Below, piece after piece: positions 26,569 to 35,025 of a stretch of 64,000 bases of DNA (position 1 is the first letter of the stretch; each line of letters begins with the position of its first letter). The stretch lies in NCBI GenBank assembly GCA_013289795.1, contig JABCZH010000002.1, positions 372,001 to 436,000 on the forward strand, given 5' to 3'. The position numbers were made by a program, and so were the translations under genes. The DNA is from Acidobacteriota bacterium. Lineage in GTDB: Bacteria; Acidobacteriota; Terriglobia; Terriglobales; Acidobacteriaceae. The notes beneath the pieces are model-generated. The model was not told the origin of the DNA and did no database searches. It saw only the letters and a program-made list of their open reading frames with translations.

Positions 26569-27975
26569 TTATTGATTGGCCTTCCCGCCTCGCTCGTTTC
26601 TATCGTGGCGCACCTCGCCGGACAGCAGAATCCGCAGCAGCAACAGCCATCTCCGAATGTTGGTCGTCATCAGGAAATTTTCCTTCACATGCTCGCGGCC
26701 ATTCTTTCCGAGCCCGGCGGCAAATTCGGGATGCGTCAGCAGATACCTGATCTGATACGCGCAGCCTTCAACCGAATGCACCAAGGCACCGGTCAGCTTG
26801 TGGATGACCTGGTTGGGAATGCCCCCAACCGCCCCGGCAATGGTCGGCTTCCCTTTCCACAGCGCCTCGGTGACCGTCAGCCCGAAGCCTTCCTTAATCG
26901 ATTTTTGGACGATCAGGGTCGAAGCCCGCTGTAGGGCGTTGATCTCCATTGCGCACCAGGGAGGTAGATCCAAAATAACAATATCGGGATCATTGTCAGC
27001 TACCTCCTTGACCTCCTTCAGGACGGTTGCTCCCTCCGGGTCATCGCTCGCTCCTCCTCCAGCCAACACCAATTGGCAGTCCACGTATTTTCGGGCCAAC
27101 TTGAAGGCTTGGACTACTCCCACCGGATCCTTCAACCGGTCAAAACGCGAGACCTGGGTCACGATGGGGCGGGAGCGATCGATCCCAAATTCGTCGCACA
27201 CCTTCTGAACCACGCTGTCTTCGAGTTCTTTGTTTTTCTCGGATAGTGGGTCGATGCATGGATAAAACAAATATTGCGGGATGGGTAACTGCCGTGCGAA
27301 TGACTGGGAAGAAAAAATCGCGGCGTCGTATTGCTCGATAAAAGGTCTCAGGAACTCCCAGACTTGTGGGTTCGGATTGGACAGATCGATGTGGCAGCGC
27401 CACACCCAGCGAGCAGCCCCATCCTGACGGGCGCGAATGAGCGCGGCCGGCTGGGGGTCGTGGATCACCACCAGGTCCTCGGAAAACCGCATACGCTGAC
27501 GGTTCTGCTCGTTGTACATCAGGAAGATTTCTTCCGCATGCCGGGTCAACTCGTACTCACTGCCGTGCAACGCATTGTGAAACGCTTTGGTGACCTCAAA
27601 GAAGTCATTGCCCCCAGTGATCACGTCCCAGTGGGTTGTCACCTCCAGTTCGTTAAGCAGCGGAACCAGGCGGTTCAGCATTTCCGCAACTCCTCCGCCG
27701 ACTGCGGTGGAGTTGACCATCTTTAACGTCTTGCCCCTGAGTTCGCTGGCCAGAAAACGCAACTCATCGATTTCTGCCACGCCCACGATGTTGCGATAGT
27801 CATCCAGGTGGGGCGATGGAACCGGAGCGGGGGGTGTTTCCCAGGTCCGGGGCAAAGCGCGCGGTTCCGGTTGTGCGGGCGCGCGCCGCGGGGATGCCGA
27901 AGCAACCGAGCTTTCCGGAGCTGGTGACGAACTCGCCACATCTGCCTGGTTCACGGTTTCTGTTGGTTCGGTCAT
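26569..27975 (-). CDS. treT: Trehalose synthase TreT-type glycosyltransferase (GT4)
   Basis: A 468-residue GT-B glycosyltransferase of family GT4, of the TreT/trehalose-phosphorylase type that joins NDP-glucose (or glucose-1-phosphate) and glucose to trehalose. Seen motifs: MVNSTAVGGGVAEMLNRLVP near residue 88, VIHDPQPAALI near 168, VTQVSRFDRLKDPVGVVQAF near 285, and the nucleotide-sugar site KSIKEGFGLTVTEALWKGKP near 375. The first 50 residues are Pro/Ala-rich and poorly conserved. It is the last gene of the trehalose operon, six bases after the DUF5752-like gene. The precise donor and direction cannot be told. Confidence 0.8.
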   Translation of the reverse strand: MTEPTETVNQADVASSSPAPESSVASASPRRAPAQPEPRALPRTWETPPAPVPSPHLDDYRNIVGVAEIDELRFLASELRGKTLKMVNSTAVGGGVAEMLNRLVPLLNELEVTTHWDVITGGNDFFEVTKAFHNALHGSEYELTRHAEEIFLMYNEQNRQRMRFSEDLVVIHDPQPAALIRARQDGAARWVWRCHIDLSNPNPQVWEFLRPFIEQYDAAIFSSQSFARQLPIPQYLFYPCIDPLSEKNKELEDSVVQKVCDEFGIDRSRPIVTQVSRFDRLKDPVGVVQAFKLARKYVDCQLVLAGGGASDDPEGATVLKEVKEVADNDPDIVILDLPPWCAMEINALQRASTLIVQKSIKEGFGLTVTEALWKGKPTIAGAVGGIPNQVIHKLTGALVHSVEGCAYQIRYLLTHPEFAAGLGKNGREHVKENFLMTTNIRRWLLLLRILLSGEVRHDRNERGGKANQ

Positions 27976-27981
27976 GGTCGT

Positions 27982-28659
27982 CTAAGCCAACGCTCGCTCT
28001 ACGATCCTCACCATTTGGGCGCGCACGTTTTCGAGGGTTGCGGTGTAAATGTCAATCCGGTTCAGTTCTCTGGCAGTCTCGGTCAAACCCACATCCTCGT
28101 GCAGCCATTGCGAGAAATCGTTGGACATCAGTTTGAGCCGCAAGCGAGCCTCAATGAAATGATGGTGAATGGAATGCACACTGACCTGGCGCAACCCCTC
28201 GGCAAACTCCTGCATGGTGCTAGCGACAAAGCTGGTTGGCATCACCACAATGTCGGAGGCGCAGAAATAGAAAGTGTCCTCCGCCGGACGCAAACCCGCG
28301 GCCGCATTCTCTTGCAGGAATCCGGCGACGATCTGGACAAATCTCTCCCGCAGTTCGGCCACAGCAGTAAATTCCCTGACGTCCACGCTGGCCAATCTCT
28401 CAGCCAGGCTGGGTTCGTTGCAGGCCGAAAGTGTCCAGTGAGCAAAATCGTTGGAAAAGCCTTCTCGAATAAAGTGATGCTCCTGCAGAGTGCGGAAAGT
28501 ATGTTGGAAGATGGAATCCTTGGGACATTTGCGCAGCGCGTCCAGAAAGTCCGCGAGCGTGCCCGCTTTCTGCGTGGTGATGCGGAGCAGATGGGCTGAA
28601 GTGTTGAAATAGAACGGCTTCGCCGGCGTGCGTTGCGGAGTGAGTGCAGGACTGGTCAT
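27982..28659 (-). CDS. DUF5752-like protein in the trehalose operon
   Basis: A 225-residue cytoplasmic protein of unknown function. It opens FYFNTSAHLLRITTQKAGTLADFL, then KCPKDSIFQHTFRTLQEHHF and NDFAHWT, which from memory match the DUF5752 family found beside retaining glycosyltransferases. No catalytic motif was recognised. Its ATG overlaps the otsB stop by four bases (ATGA), and its stop is six bases before treT, so it is translated as part of the trehalose operon. It may assist or regulate trehalose synthesis. Confidence 0.65.
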   Translation of the reverse strand: MTSPALTPQRTPAKPFYFNTSAHLLRITTQKAGTLADFLDALRKCPKDSIFQHTFRTLQEHHFIREGFSNDFAHWTLSACNEPSLAERLASVDVREFTAVAELRERFVQIVAGFLQENAAAGLRPAEDTFYFCASDIVVMPTSFVASTMQEFAEGLRQVSVHSIHHHFIEARLRLKLMSNDFSQWLHEDVGLTETARELNRIDIYTATLENVRAQMVRIVERALA

Positions 28660-29483
28660 CCGTTCACCGCCGCTACACCCTTGCTGCCGAGCAAGTCGTG
28701 TTTCTCAGATGCACCCAGCCATTGCTCAAGAAACTCTAGTAGTTCACCCGGTGGTTTGATCCATAGCTGCGCGGCTGTGCGTCGCCATTGCGGCCGCACC
28801 AGCACACTTAAGCCGTGACGGTTCACCGCTTGGAAGGCGCGTTCGTCGGTGCTGTCATCTCCCAGATAGGCGACTGGAGTATCGGGCGCCATCTCATTCA
28901 CGATGGCGCGGACGGCATCGCCTTTGTCGGTCGCCGATGCTCTGATTTCGACACCGCCATCGAATTCCAACAAATCCAGGCCGGTGTCCTGGGCTATGTG
29001 CATCCAGCCCAGCAGTATCCGTCCCCGAATCTGGTCGGCCTCCCATTCGTCAAGGTCTCTCCAATGAACCGCGATGCTGCCCGGTTTAAACTCCGCCAAA
29101 TGCCGCAACTGCTGGTACCTCAGCCAATGATCAGCCACTGCGAGGGTCTCCAGAGCAGCCGGGTCCGGTCGCACGATATCGGCTGGGCCGCCCGGTTTCA
29201 TACGCTGAGAGCCGTGAAGTCCCCACACTTCGGGCGGAGGTTGAATTCCGAGAAGGCGAACTGTGTCCTCTGCATCGCGTCCGGAAATGATGACCACGCG
29301 AATGTGAGAGTTCTGGATAATCCTCTGCAAGACGGAAGTGACGCCGGGATAAGGAAATGCTTGATCGCGCTGCTTGCAGAATGGCGCCAAAGTTCCGTCG
29401 TAGTCGAGCAGCAGCAGGGACCGGGATGCGTCCGCGACCGTTCGCAAGAACGGCTCTACTGTGGATTGCGCTTGCGGCTTCAG
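28656..29483 (-). CDS. otsB: Trehalose-6-phosphate phosphatase OtsB, apparent CTG start
   Basis: A HAD-superfamily phosphatase that removes phosphate from trehalose-6-phosphate. Motifs: LLLLDYDGTLAPF (nucleophile Asp), VVIISGRDAEDTVRLLG, GLHGSQRM, and the late AYLGDDSTDERAF. No ATG or GTG exists between the synthase stop and the first motif. A CTG at 29483 lies five bases after GGAGG in a very strong GAGGAGGGAGG site, so I place the start there (275 residues). The open frame extends to 29567 inside the synthase gene, and a TTG nearer the first motif is another option. Confidence 0.85.
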   Translation of the reverse strand: MKPQAQSTVEPFLRTVADASRSLLLLDYDGTLAPFCKQRDQAFPYPGVTSVLQRIIQNSHIRVVIISGRDAEDTVRLLGIQPPPEVWGLHGSQRMKPGGPADIVRPDPAALETLAVADHWLRYQQLRHLAEFKPGSIAVHWRDLDEWEADQIRGRILLGWMHIAQDTGLDLLEFDGGVEIRASATDKGDAVRAIVNEMAPDTPVAYLGDDSTDERAFQAVNRHGLSVLVRPQWRRTAAQLWIKPPGELLEFLEQWLGASEKHDLLGSKGVAAVNG

Positions 29484-29511
29484 TGTTTCCTCCCTCCTCT
29501 GCGGTTTGGAA

Positions 29512-31806
29512 TCATGCGAACGAAACGCTCGCCCGCAGTTTTTCCTGAGTGTCTTCCGGCGCGTCAAGCCGGACCTCGCAGAGTTCAGTGATCAAGTTTC
29601 CTGCCCAGCGATAGATGTTGTGTTCCTTGATGACCCTGCGCATGCGCTGCATGCGCAGTTGTTTGTCTTCCGGCTCCATTTCCAGGGCCTGGCGGATGGC
29701 GTCGGCGGTCTGATCGATGTCGTATGGGTTGACCAACAGGGCATCGCGCAGTTCACGAGCGGCTCCCGTGAACTGGCTCAGAATCAGCACTCCGCGTTCG
29801 TCATGGCGGGCGGCCAAAAATTCCTTCGATACCAGATTCATGCCGTCGTGCAGCGAGGTAACGAGACAGAGATCGGCGGCGCGATAGTAAGGCGCGATCT
29901 CGGCGTGGCTGTGCTGCCGCTTTAGAAATACGATCGGCTTCCACCTGCTTGTCTGAAAGCGCCAGTTGATGCGCTCCGCCTCTGCCTCCACTTCTGCCAG
30001 CAGGTCGTGGTATCGCTTGATATGAGTGCGACTGGGCGCGCCAACCTGTACGAAAGTGAACTTGCCTTGATAGTTGGAACACTTCTCCAGAAAGCGCTCC
30101 ACCGCCAGAAAGCGTTCGAGAATCCCCTTGGTGTAGTCCACCCGGTCAACTCCAATCCCTAGGAAGGTCGCTTCAACTCCCAAGCCCCGGAGGAGCGCCG
30201 AGCGTTCCAGGTAGTTGAGCCCCTGGTTGGCACTTTCGGCGGAGTCATCTTCCGGAGTCAGGTCGACGCTGATGGGGAAAGGACGGACGGCGGTGCGGTG
30301 GTCCTGCCGCAGAACGGAGAAGTGTTCCCAGTCCACCCGTGACTCGACAATCCGGTCCACGGTTTGCAGGAAGTTGTTGCAATGCGACTGGATGTGAAAT
30401 CCAATGAGATCGGCGCCCAGCAATCCATCCACTAATTGCCGCTGCCATGGGCAGATGCCGAAGGCTTCCGGATTGGGCCAGGGGATGTGCCAGAAGATCG
30501 CTACCCGGGCATCCGGCCGCTTTTCCTTGATGAGCCGTGGCAGCAACGCAAAGTGATAGTCCTGGGTCAGAATCACCGGGTTGGGGACGTCTTCGATTTC
30601 TTCGAGCACGGCCTCGGTGAACTTTTGGTTTACCTCCTGGTAATGCCGCCAGTCGGCGGCGCGGAAAATCGGACGGGTGTGAGCAATGTGGCAAAGCGGC
30701 CACAACCCTTCGTTGGCAAAACCGTAATAGTAACCTTCCTCCTGTGCTTTGCTCAGCCATACCCGCCGCAGGCTGTAGCGAGGATCATCGACCGGAACGC
30801 GCAGGCGATCTCTTGAATCCACGACTTCCACATCGGCGTCTCCGCTGCCGTGAGCGATCCAGGTACCATCACAAGCGTTGAGCACCGGCTCCAGGGCCGT
30901 CACCAGGCCGCTGGGCGGGACCACAACGTCGATCGCCTTCCCGTTGCGCTGATGTATGTAGGGCTCGCGATTCGACACCACAAAAAGGCGGCTTCCCTCC
31001 AGACGGGTGTGTACTTGTACTGAGAGCCGGTCCGCCGTCCACATCGATTCCGAAGCTTCCCGCAACCGGGCTTCATTCTCGGCTGCACTGCGTGCCTGGT
31101 TGAGGCTTTCCGCCAGAGTGGCTACTTCGCGTGCCAGGGGCCGGAAGAGATCGAGATCGGGGATCCCCTGGCGTGAGGAGACTTTCCCAGTACGCAACGC
31201 GCGCATCCATTGCGCAGCGCGGGCGATCGGGCCAGTAATGCTCCACCGGACGATGACTAACGTGATCAGCACTATCAGGAAAACTTCAGCTAGAACCCGC
31301 AGGAACGCTTCACGCCAGGTCCGCAGCGTCTGTTGACGTATGTAGCCCGCCTCATGCAGCACCGCGAGGCCGCCCACCAACTCGCCCTGCCGCTCGAGAG
31401 GTAAGGCCAGGATATGCACCCGCTGGCCAGCCAAATTGTCGAAGGAACTCTGCTGGTGGCCCTCGGAGATCGCTCTGGACACCGTTTGCGGGCCGCTGGT
31501 GAGCAACTTCTCTAACCCCGGAGTCATAGCCACCAGACTGCCGTGGCGGTCGTAGACGGCAACTCCCAACAAATGCTCGCGGTTGCCAAAGCGTTGTACC
31601 AGGCGTTGCAGTTCGGCTTCCGAGCCCGAGCCCCACGATCGCTCGACATTGCCGGCGAGGCTCTCCCCCAGCACCTCGGCGCGGTGTTCCAGGTCACTGC
31701 GCAGATTTCGCTTTTCCCCCACCACCCCCGAATATGAGAACAGCAGAGACACCAAGGTGCTACCGAGAATCAGGGAAACGATGAGCCGAACACTCAGCAG
31801 TCGCAT
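29512..31806 (-). CDS. otsA: Membrane sensor-HAMP-trehalose-6-phosphate synthase fusion
   Basis: A 764-residue fusion. The ATG at 31806 (GGAG eight bases upstream) begins a membrane segment (about 5-25). A periplasmic sensor-like region (about 30-160) with [14 protein letters not shown] follows, then a second membrane segment (about 167-188), a HAMP linker starting [17 protein letters not shown], and a short coiled coil. From about residue 274 the chain is GT20 trehalose-6-phosphate synthase, which makes trehalose-6-phosphate from UDP-glucose and glucose-6-phosphate. Conserved sites are [39 protein letters not shown] and [11 protein letters not shown], so it should be active. It is the first gene of the trehalose operon. 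Glucosylglycerol-phosphate synthase, a GT20 relative, is the main alternative. Confidence 0.9.
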   Translation of the reverse strand: MRLLSVRLIVSLILGSTLVSLLFSYSGVVGEKRNLRSDLEHRAEVLGESLAGNVERSWGSGSEAELQRLVQRFGNREHLLGVAVYDRHGSLVAMTPGLEKLLTSGPQTVSRAISEGHQQSSFDNLAGQRVHILALPLERQGELVGGLAVLHEAGYIRQQTLRTWREAFLRVLAEVFLIVLITLVIVRWSITGPIARAAQWMRALRTGKVSSRQGIPDLDLFRPLAREVATLAESLNQARSAAENEARLREASESMWTADRLSVQVHTRLEGSRLFVVSNREPYIHQRNGKAIDVVVPPSGLVTALEPVLNACDGTWIAHGSGDADVEVVDSRDRLRVPVDDPRYSLRRVWLSKAQEEGYYYGFANEGLWPLCHIAHTRPIFRAADWRHYQEVNQKFTEAVLEEIEDVPNPVILTQDYHFALLPRLIKEKRPDARVAIFWHIPWPNPEAFGICPWQRQLVDGLLGADLIGFHIQSHCNNFLQTVDRIVESRVDWEHFSVLRQDHRTAVRPFPISVDLTPEDDSAESANQGLNYLERSALLRGLGVEATFLGIGVDRVDYTKGILERFLAVERFLEKCSNYQGKFTFVQVGAPSRTHIKRYHDLLAEVEAEAERINWRFQTSRWKPIVFLKRQHSHAEIAPYYRAADLCLVTSLHDGMNLVSKEFLAARHDERGVLILSQFTGAARELRDALLVNPYDIDQTADAIRQALEMEPEDKQLRMQRMRRVIKEHNIYRWAGNLITELCEVRLDAPEDTQEKLRASVSFA

Positions 31807-31920
31807 GCGTCGATCTCCGGCTGCAAATTTGGCAACGGCCAGGTAGCCAACGAGAGTGGCGAGAGCAGTAGGTTGTGAAGAAGAAAGATGAGGGCGGGGC
31901 GCACCGCCCATTCTCAATGA

Positions 31921-32286
31921 TCAGGCTGGGTCGATGGCACTCACGCGAATTGTGCCGCTGGAGGCATCAAGAACGCCAGTGACTTTCACGTTCTGATTCA
32001 TGAACTGTTTCGCCTTCTTCTGGTCGTCGAGTTGATAGCTGGTCTTGCCGTCCGCATCAGTCAGAACTAGCTTGCTTCCCGACTTCACGATTTTTCCCGT
32101 AAAGGTTGCGGTCTGCGCTGCCTGATTCTGATCGGCGGGTTGCGGCATGGATTGCTGTTGAGCATTGGGATCTGAATTCGGGCTGGCCGCGTTCTGCGCC
32201 ATTGAAGATTGGCTCATAAGACACAGGCCCACAATCAACGCCGCTACCGGCAACACGTGGAGCATCAGTTCTTGCATTCTCTTCAT
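31921..32286 (-). CDS. Small secreted DUF5818-like protein
   Basis: A 121-residue protein. The ATG at 32286 has AAGGAGA six bases upstream and opens a signal peptide (about 1-30). A Gln/Pro/Asn-rich linker precedes a compact domain: ATFTGKIVKSGSKLVLTD, then KKAKQFMNQNVKVTGVLD and TIRVSAI, which looks like a small OB-like β-barrel and from memory matches DUF5818, common in Acidobacteria. Function unknown. It precedes the trehalose operon on the same strand, with 114 bases between. Confidence 0.65.
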   Translation of the reverse strand: MKRMQELMLHVLPVAALIVGLCLMSQSSMAQNAASPNSDPNAQQQSMPQPADQNQAAQTATFTGKIVKSGSKLVLTDADGKTSYQLDDQKKAKQFMNQNVKVTGVLDASSGTIRVSAIDPA

Positions 32287-32725
32287 TGCAGTCTCCTTGG
32301 GGAGGGATTTGTACGTATAGCCTGTGAGGAGCAACTGCCCTGCCAAAGTGGTGCATTGAGACTCAAGTGGTTGAAAGACCGTTGGTTCTTCGCGGTCCAC
32401 CAACCTCGCCACAGTGCAAGGATGACCGGTGGGGTGGGAAATAGTTCCTTACAGGTCTCTCTTGTAGCACGACCGCAGCAGAGCTGGAGTTGACAACCTG
32501 GAGGCCTAATCAGTTTCGCTTAAGGCGGGCACGTTATAATTCAAGGCTTGGCGGTAAATCCGCTGCATTTCTGGCGGTTCCGGTCGTTCCAACCACGGGG
32601 AACTTTTGGGCGGGGATAGTCGTATCTGAAGGTGTGCACCCCGACGTCCCCAACGGGCCGGGATCAGCCAGGTTCAGGAGTCGACGCCGCGGCAGGCGCG
32701 GCTCAGGGACGCATGTGGGGAGGCA
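32287..32725. other. Divergent intergenic region before the efflux adaptor gene
   Basis: About 440 bases without a supported gene. TATAAT occurs at 32535-32540 and TTGACA at 32490-32495, but they are too far apart to form one promoter. The adaptor's own ribosome site is GGGGAGG just before 32726. Frames crossing this region on the minus strand are antisense to the adaptor gene. Confidence 0.4.
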
Positions 32726-34114
32726 ATGAGCACCTGGAAGAAAATTGCGATTGGCCTTGGAGCTGTCGTAGTCCTGTCCAGCATCGTCGGTTTTACTGTT
32801 TACCAGAGTCACAAGAATGTGGTGACGGTACAAACCGGCAAAGTGCAGCGGCAAGACCTGGCAGCCGTAGTCAGCGCTTCCGGAGAAGTCAGGCCGAAGA
32901 CTTACGTGAACATCGGCGCCAATGCCTTCGGCAAGATCATTAAGTTGTATGTCAAGGAAGGCGAGCGGGTAAAGCAGGGACAGATGCTGGCGCAACTGGA
33001 AAACGTGCAGGCCGGAGCCGACATGGATGCCATGCAGGCTTCGCTCGAAGCTGCGCGTACCGACGCGCTGGCCGCCGACGCCGCCCGCAATACTGCACAA
33101 GCTGACCTCAACCGCGCCCACTCCGATGCCGAGCGTTCCGAGCTCGATTGGACCCGCGCTCAGGGTTTATACAAAGACGCACTAATCGCGAAGTCAGACT
33201 TCGACAGTCAAAAGGCATCCCACCAGACGGCAGTCTCAGGACTGGCCCAAGCCGAAGCCCGGCTGGCGCAAGCCAAGGCGCAGAAAGACTCGGCCGATCG
33301 CCGGGTTTCCCAAGCCATCGCCAACCTCACCCACGCCACCGACGTCTTGAAGAAGACCACGTATCAAGCGCCGTATGAAGGAGTGATCACCAACCTCCCG
33401 GTGCGGGAAGGCGAAACCGTGGTCATGGGAATCCAGAACGCTCCCGGCAGCACGCTGATGACCCTCGCCGACATGTCGATCATCACCGCCGAGGTTCAAG
33501 TCGACGAGACCGACATCGTCAACGTGCAACTGGGACAAACCGCGCAGGTGACAATCGACGCGATTCCCAAGAAGACTTTCAAAGCCATCGTCACGCAGAT
33601 TGGCGACAACGCCATCGTGCGCTCCACCGGTGTTTCCACTTCCCAGCAAGCCGGCAGCAGCCAGGAAGCCAAAGACTTCAAGGTAGTGGTCACGCTCCAG
33701 GATCCGCCGGAAGACTTGCGACCCGGGCTTTCCGCGACCGCCAAGATTACCACCGCCACCCGAAGCAATGTGCTGTCCATCCCCATCCAGGCCTTGACGG
33801 TGCGGCGGCGGGAAGACCTGATTCCGAAAAACGAAAAAGATTCGGTCGAGGCCGCCGCGCCGCCGAAAACCGTGTCTAATGACAGTAGCAAAGAAGAAAT
33901 CCAGGGCGTGTTCGTCCTGCGCAACCATAAGGCAGAGTTTGTGGCGGTGGAATCGGGCATCGCAGGAACGACGGATATCGAAGTATTAAAAGGACTTAAA
34001 GATGGCGACGAGATCGTTACCGGAAGCTACAGAGTCTTGCGGACATTGCGCCCCGGAAGCAGCGTAAAGGTCGATAACTCGGCCCCGAAGAAGGAAGAAG
34101 AAGAAGAGACATAA
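32726..34114 (+). CDS. HlyD/MacA-type periplasmic adaptor subunit
   Basis: A 462-residue membrane-fusion protein. One N-terminal membrane anchor (WKKIAIGLGAVVVLSSIVGF) is followed by a β-barrel/lipoyl half (VVSASGEVRPKTYVNIGANAFGKI ... LYVKEGERVKQGQMLAQLEN), a long α-hairpin (about 95-200, rich in Ala/Gln/Glu), the second lipoyl half (YQAPYEGVITNLPVREGETV) and a membrane-proximal domain. The last part is acidic. In MacAB-type pumps this subunit bridges the MacB ATPase-permease and the outer membrane. Only an ATPase gene follows. Confidence 0.92.
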   Translation: MSTWKKIAIGLGAVVVLSSIVGFTVYQSHKNVVTVQTGKVQRQDLAAVVSASGEVRPKTYVNIGANAFGKIIKLYVKEGERVKQGQMLAQLENVQAGADMDAMQASLEAARTDALAADAARNTAQADLNRAHSDAERSELDWTRAQGLYKDALIAKSDFDSQKASHQTAVSGLAQAEARLAQAKAQKDSADRRVSQAIANLTHATDVLKKTTYQAPYEGVITNLPVREGETVVMGIQNAPGSTLMTLADMSIITAEVQVDETDIVNVQLGQTAQVTIDAIPKKTFKAIVTQIGDNAIVRSTGVSTSQQAGSSQEAKDFKVVVTLQDPPEDLRPGLSATAKITTATRSNVLSIPIQALTVRRREDLIPKNEKDSVEAAAPPKTVSNDSSKEEIQGVFVLRNHKAEFVAVESGIAGTTDIEVLKGLKDGDEIVTGSYRVLRTLRPGSSVKVDNSAPKKEEEEET

Positions 34115-34208
34115 CTTTCGCCGACATGGTTCGTCCAATGATGAGCCGGCCGGGTTGTGATGCGAGATCGGAGAGCCGTTAGTGTCCTTAGAGGACGAGG
34201 AGAAGAGA

Positions 34209-34955
34209 ATGGCAACCGCTGAAGTTCTGAATTTTTCCCAGCCCGCAGTGTCGGCAGCTCCCGACGCCTACATGATCAACACCGTCGATCTATGGAAAAC
34301 CTACGACATGGGGTCGGAGCAGGTGCACGCCCTGCGCGGGGTCAATTTGACCATCCAGCGCAACGAATACGTTGCCATCATGGGGCCGTCGGGATCGGGC
34401 AAATCGACGCTGATGAACTTGATCGGCTGCCTGGACACGCCCAGCAAAGGCCAGTACTGGCTGAATAGCCAACTGGTAAGCGAACTCGACGACGACGAAC
34501 TGGCGCGCATTCGCAACAAAGAAATTGGATTCGTCTTCCAGACCTTCAACCTGCTGGCCCGCGCCACCGCGCTGCACAACGTGGAACTACCGCTCATCTA
34601 CGCCGGAGTTCCGGCGGACGAACGTTCGGAACGGGCGAAGGCGGCGCTGGCCTCGGTGGGCATGGCGGATCGCATGATGCACAAGCCCAACGAACTCTCG
34701 GGCGGACAGCGGCAAAGAGTCGCCATTGCCCGTGCCCTGGTGAACCGGCCTTCGATTATTCTTGCCGACGAGCCCACCGGAAACCTGGATTCACAAACCG
34801 GAAACGAAATCATGGCCGTGTTCGATCGTCTACAGGCGCAGGGAAACACCATCGTGCTGGTGACCCACGAGCACGACATCGCCGAATTCGCCCACCGCGT
34901 GATCCACATCAAAGACGGTGTGGTGGAAAGAGATGTGGTGAAGGACAAGAGCTGA
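34209..34955 (+). CDS. MacB/LolD-type ABC transporter ATP-binding protein
   Basis: A 248-residue ATPase. The ATG at 34209 directly follows GAGGAGAAGAG; a GTG 27 bases earlier is less likely. Walker A is GPSGSGKST, the Q-loop is VFQTFNLL, the signature is [15 protein letters not shown], Walker B is [11 protein letters not shown], and the switch His is in LVTHEHDIA. This subclass (MacB, LolD, FtsE) works with FtsX-like permeases, yet no permease gene adjoins it. A terminator follows 21 bases beyond the stop, so the operon ends here. Confidence 0.93.
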   Translation: MATAEVLNFSQPAVSAAPDAYMINTVDLWKTYDMGSEQVHALRGVNLTIQRNEYVAIMGPSGSGKSTLMNLIGCLDTPSKGQYWLNSQLVSELDDDELARIRNKEIGFVFQTFNLLARATALHNVELPLIYAGVPADERSERAKAALASVGMADRMMHKPNELSGGQRQRVAIARALVNRPSIILADEPTGNLDSQTGNEIMAVFDRLQAQGNTIVLVTHEHDIAEFAHRVIHIKDGVVERDVVKDKS

Positions 34956-34976
34956 CAGACCGCACTGTGGATAAAA

Positions 34977-35011
34977 GCAACGCCCAGCCGATTGGCTGGG
35001 CGTTGCTTTTT
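34977..35011. terminator. Bidirectional Rho-independent terminator
   Basis: A perfect 13-bp stem (GCAACGCCCAGCC / GGCTGGGCGTTGC) with a GATT loop has T5 on the right and A4 on the left. It can end both the rightward ATPase gene and the leftward TPR gene. Confidence 0.95.
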
Positions 35012-35025
35012 GAAACCGGCAGATC

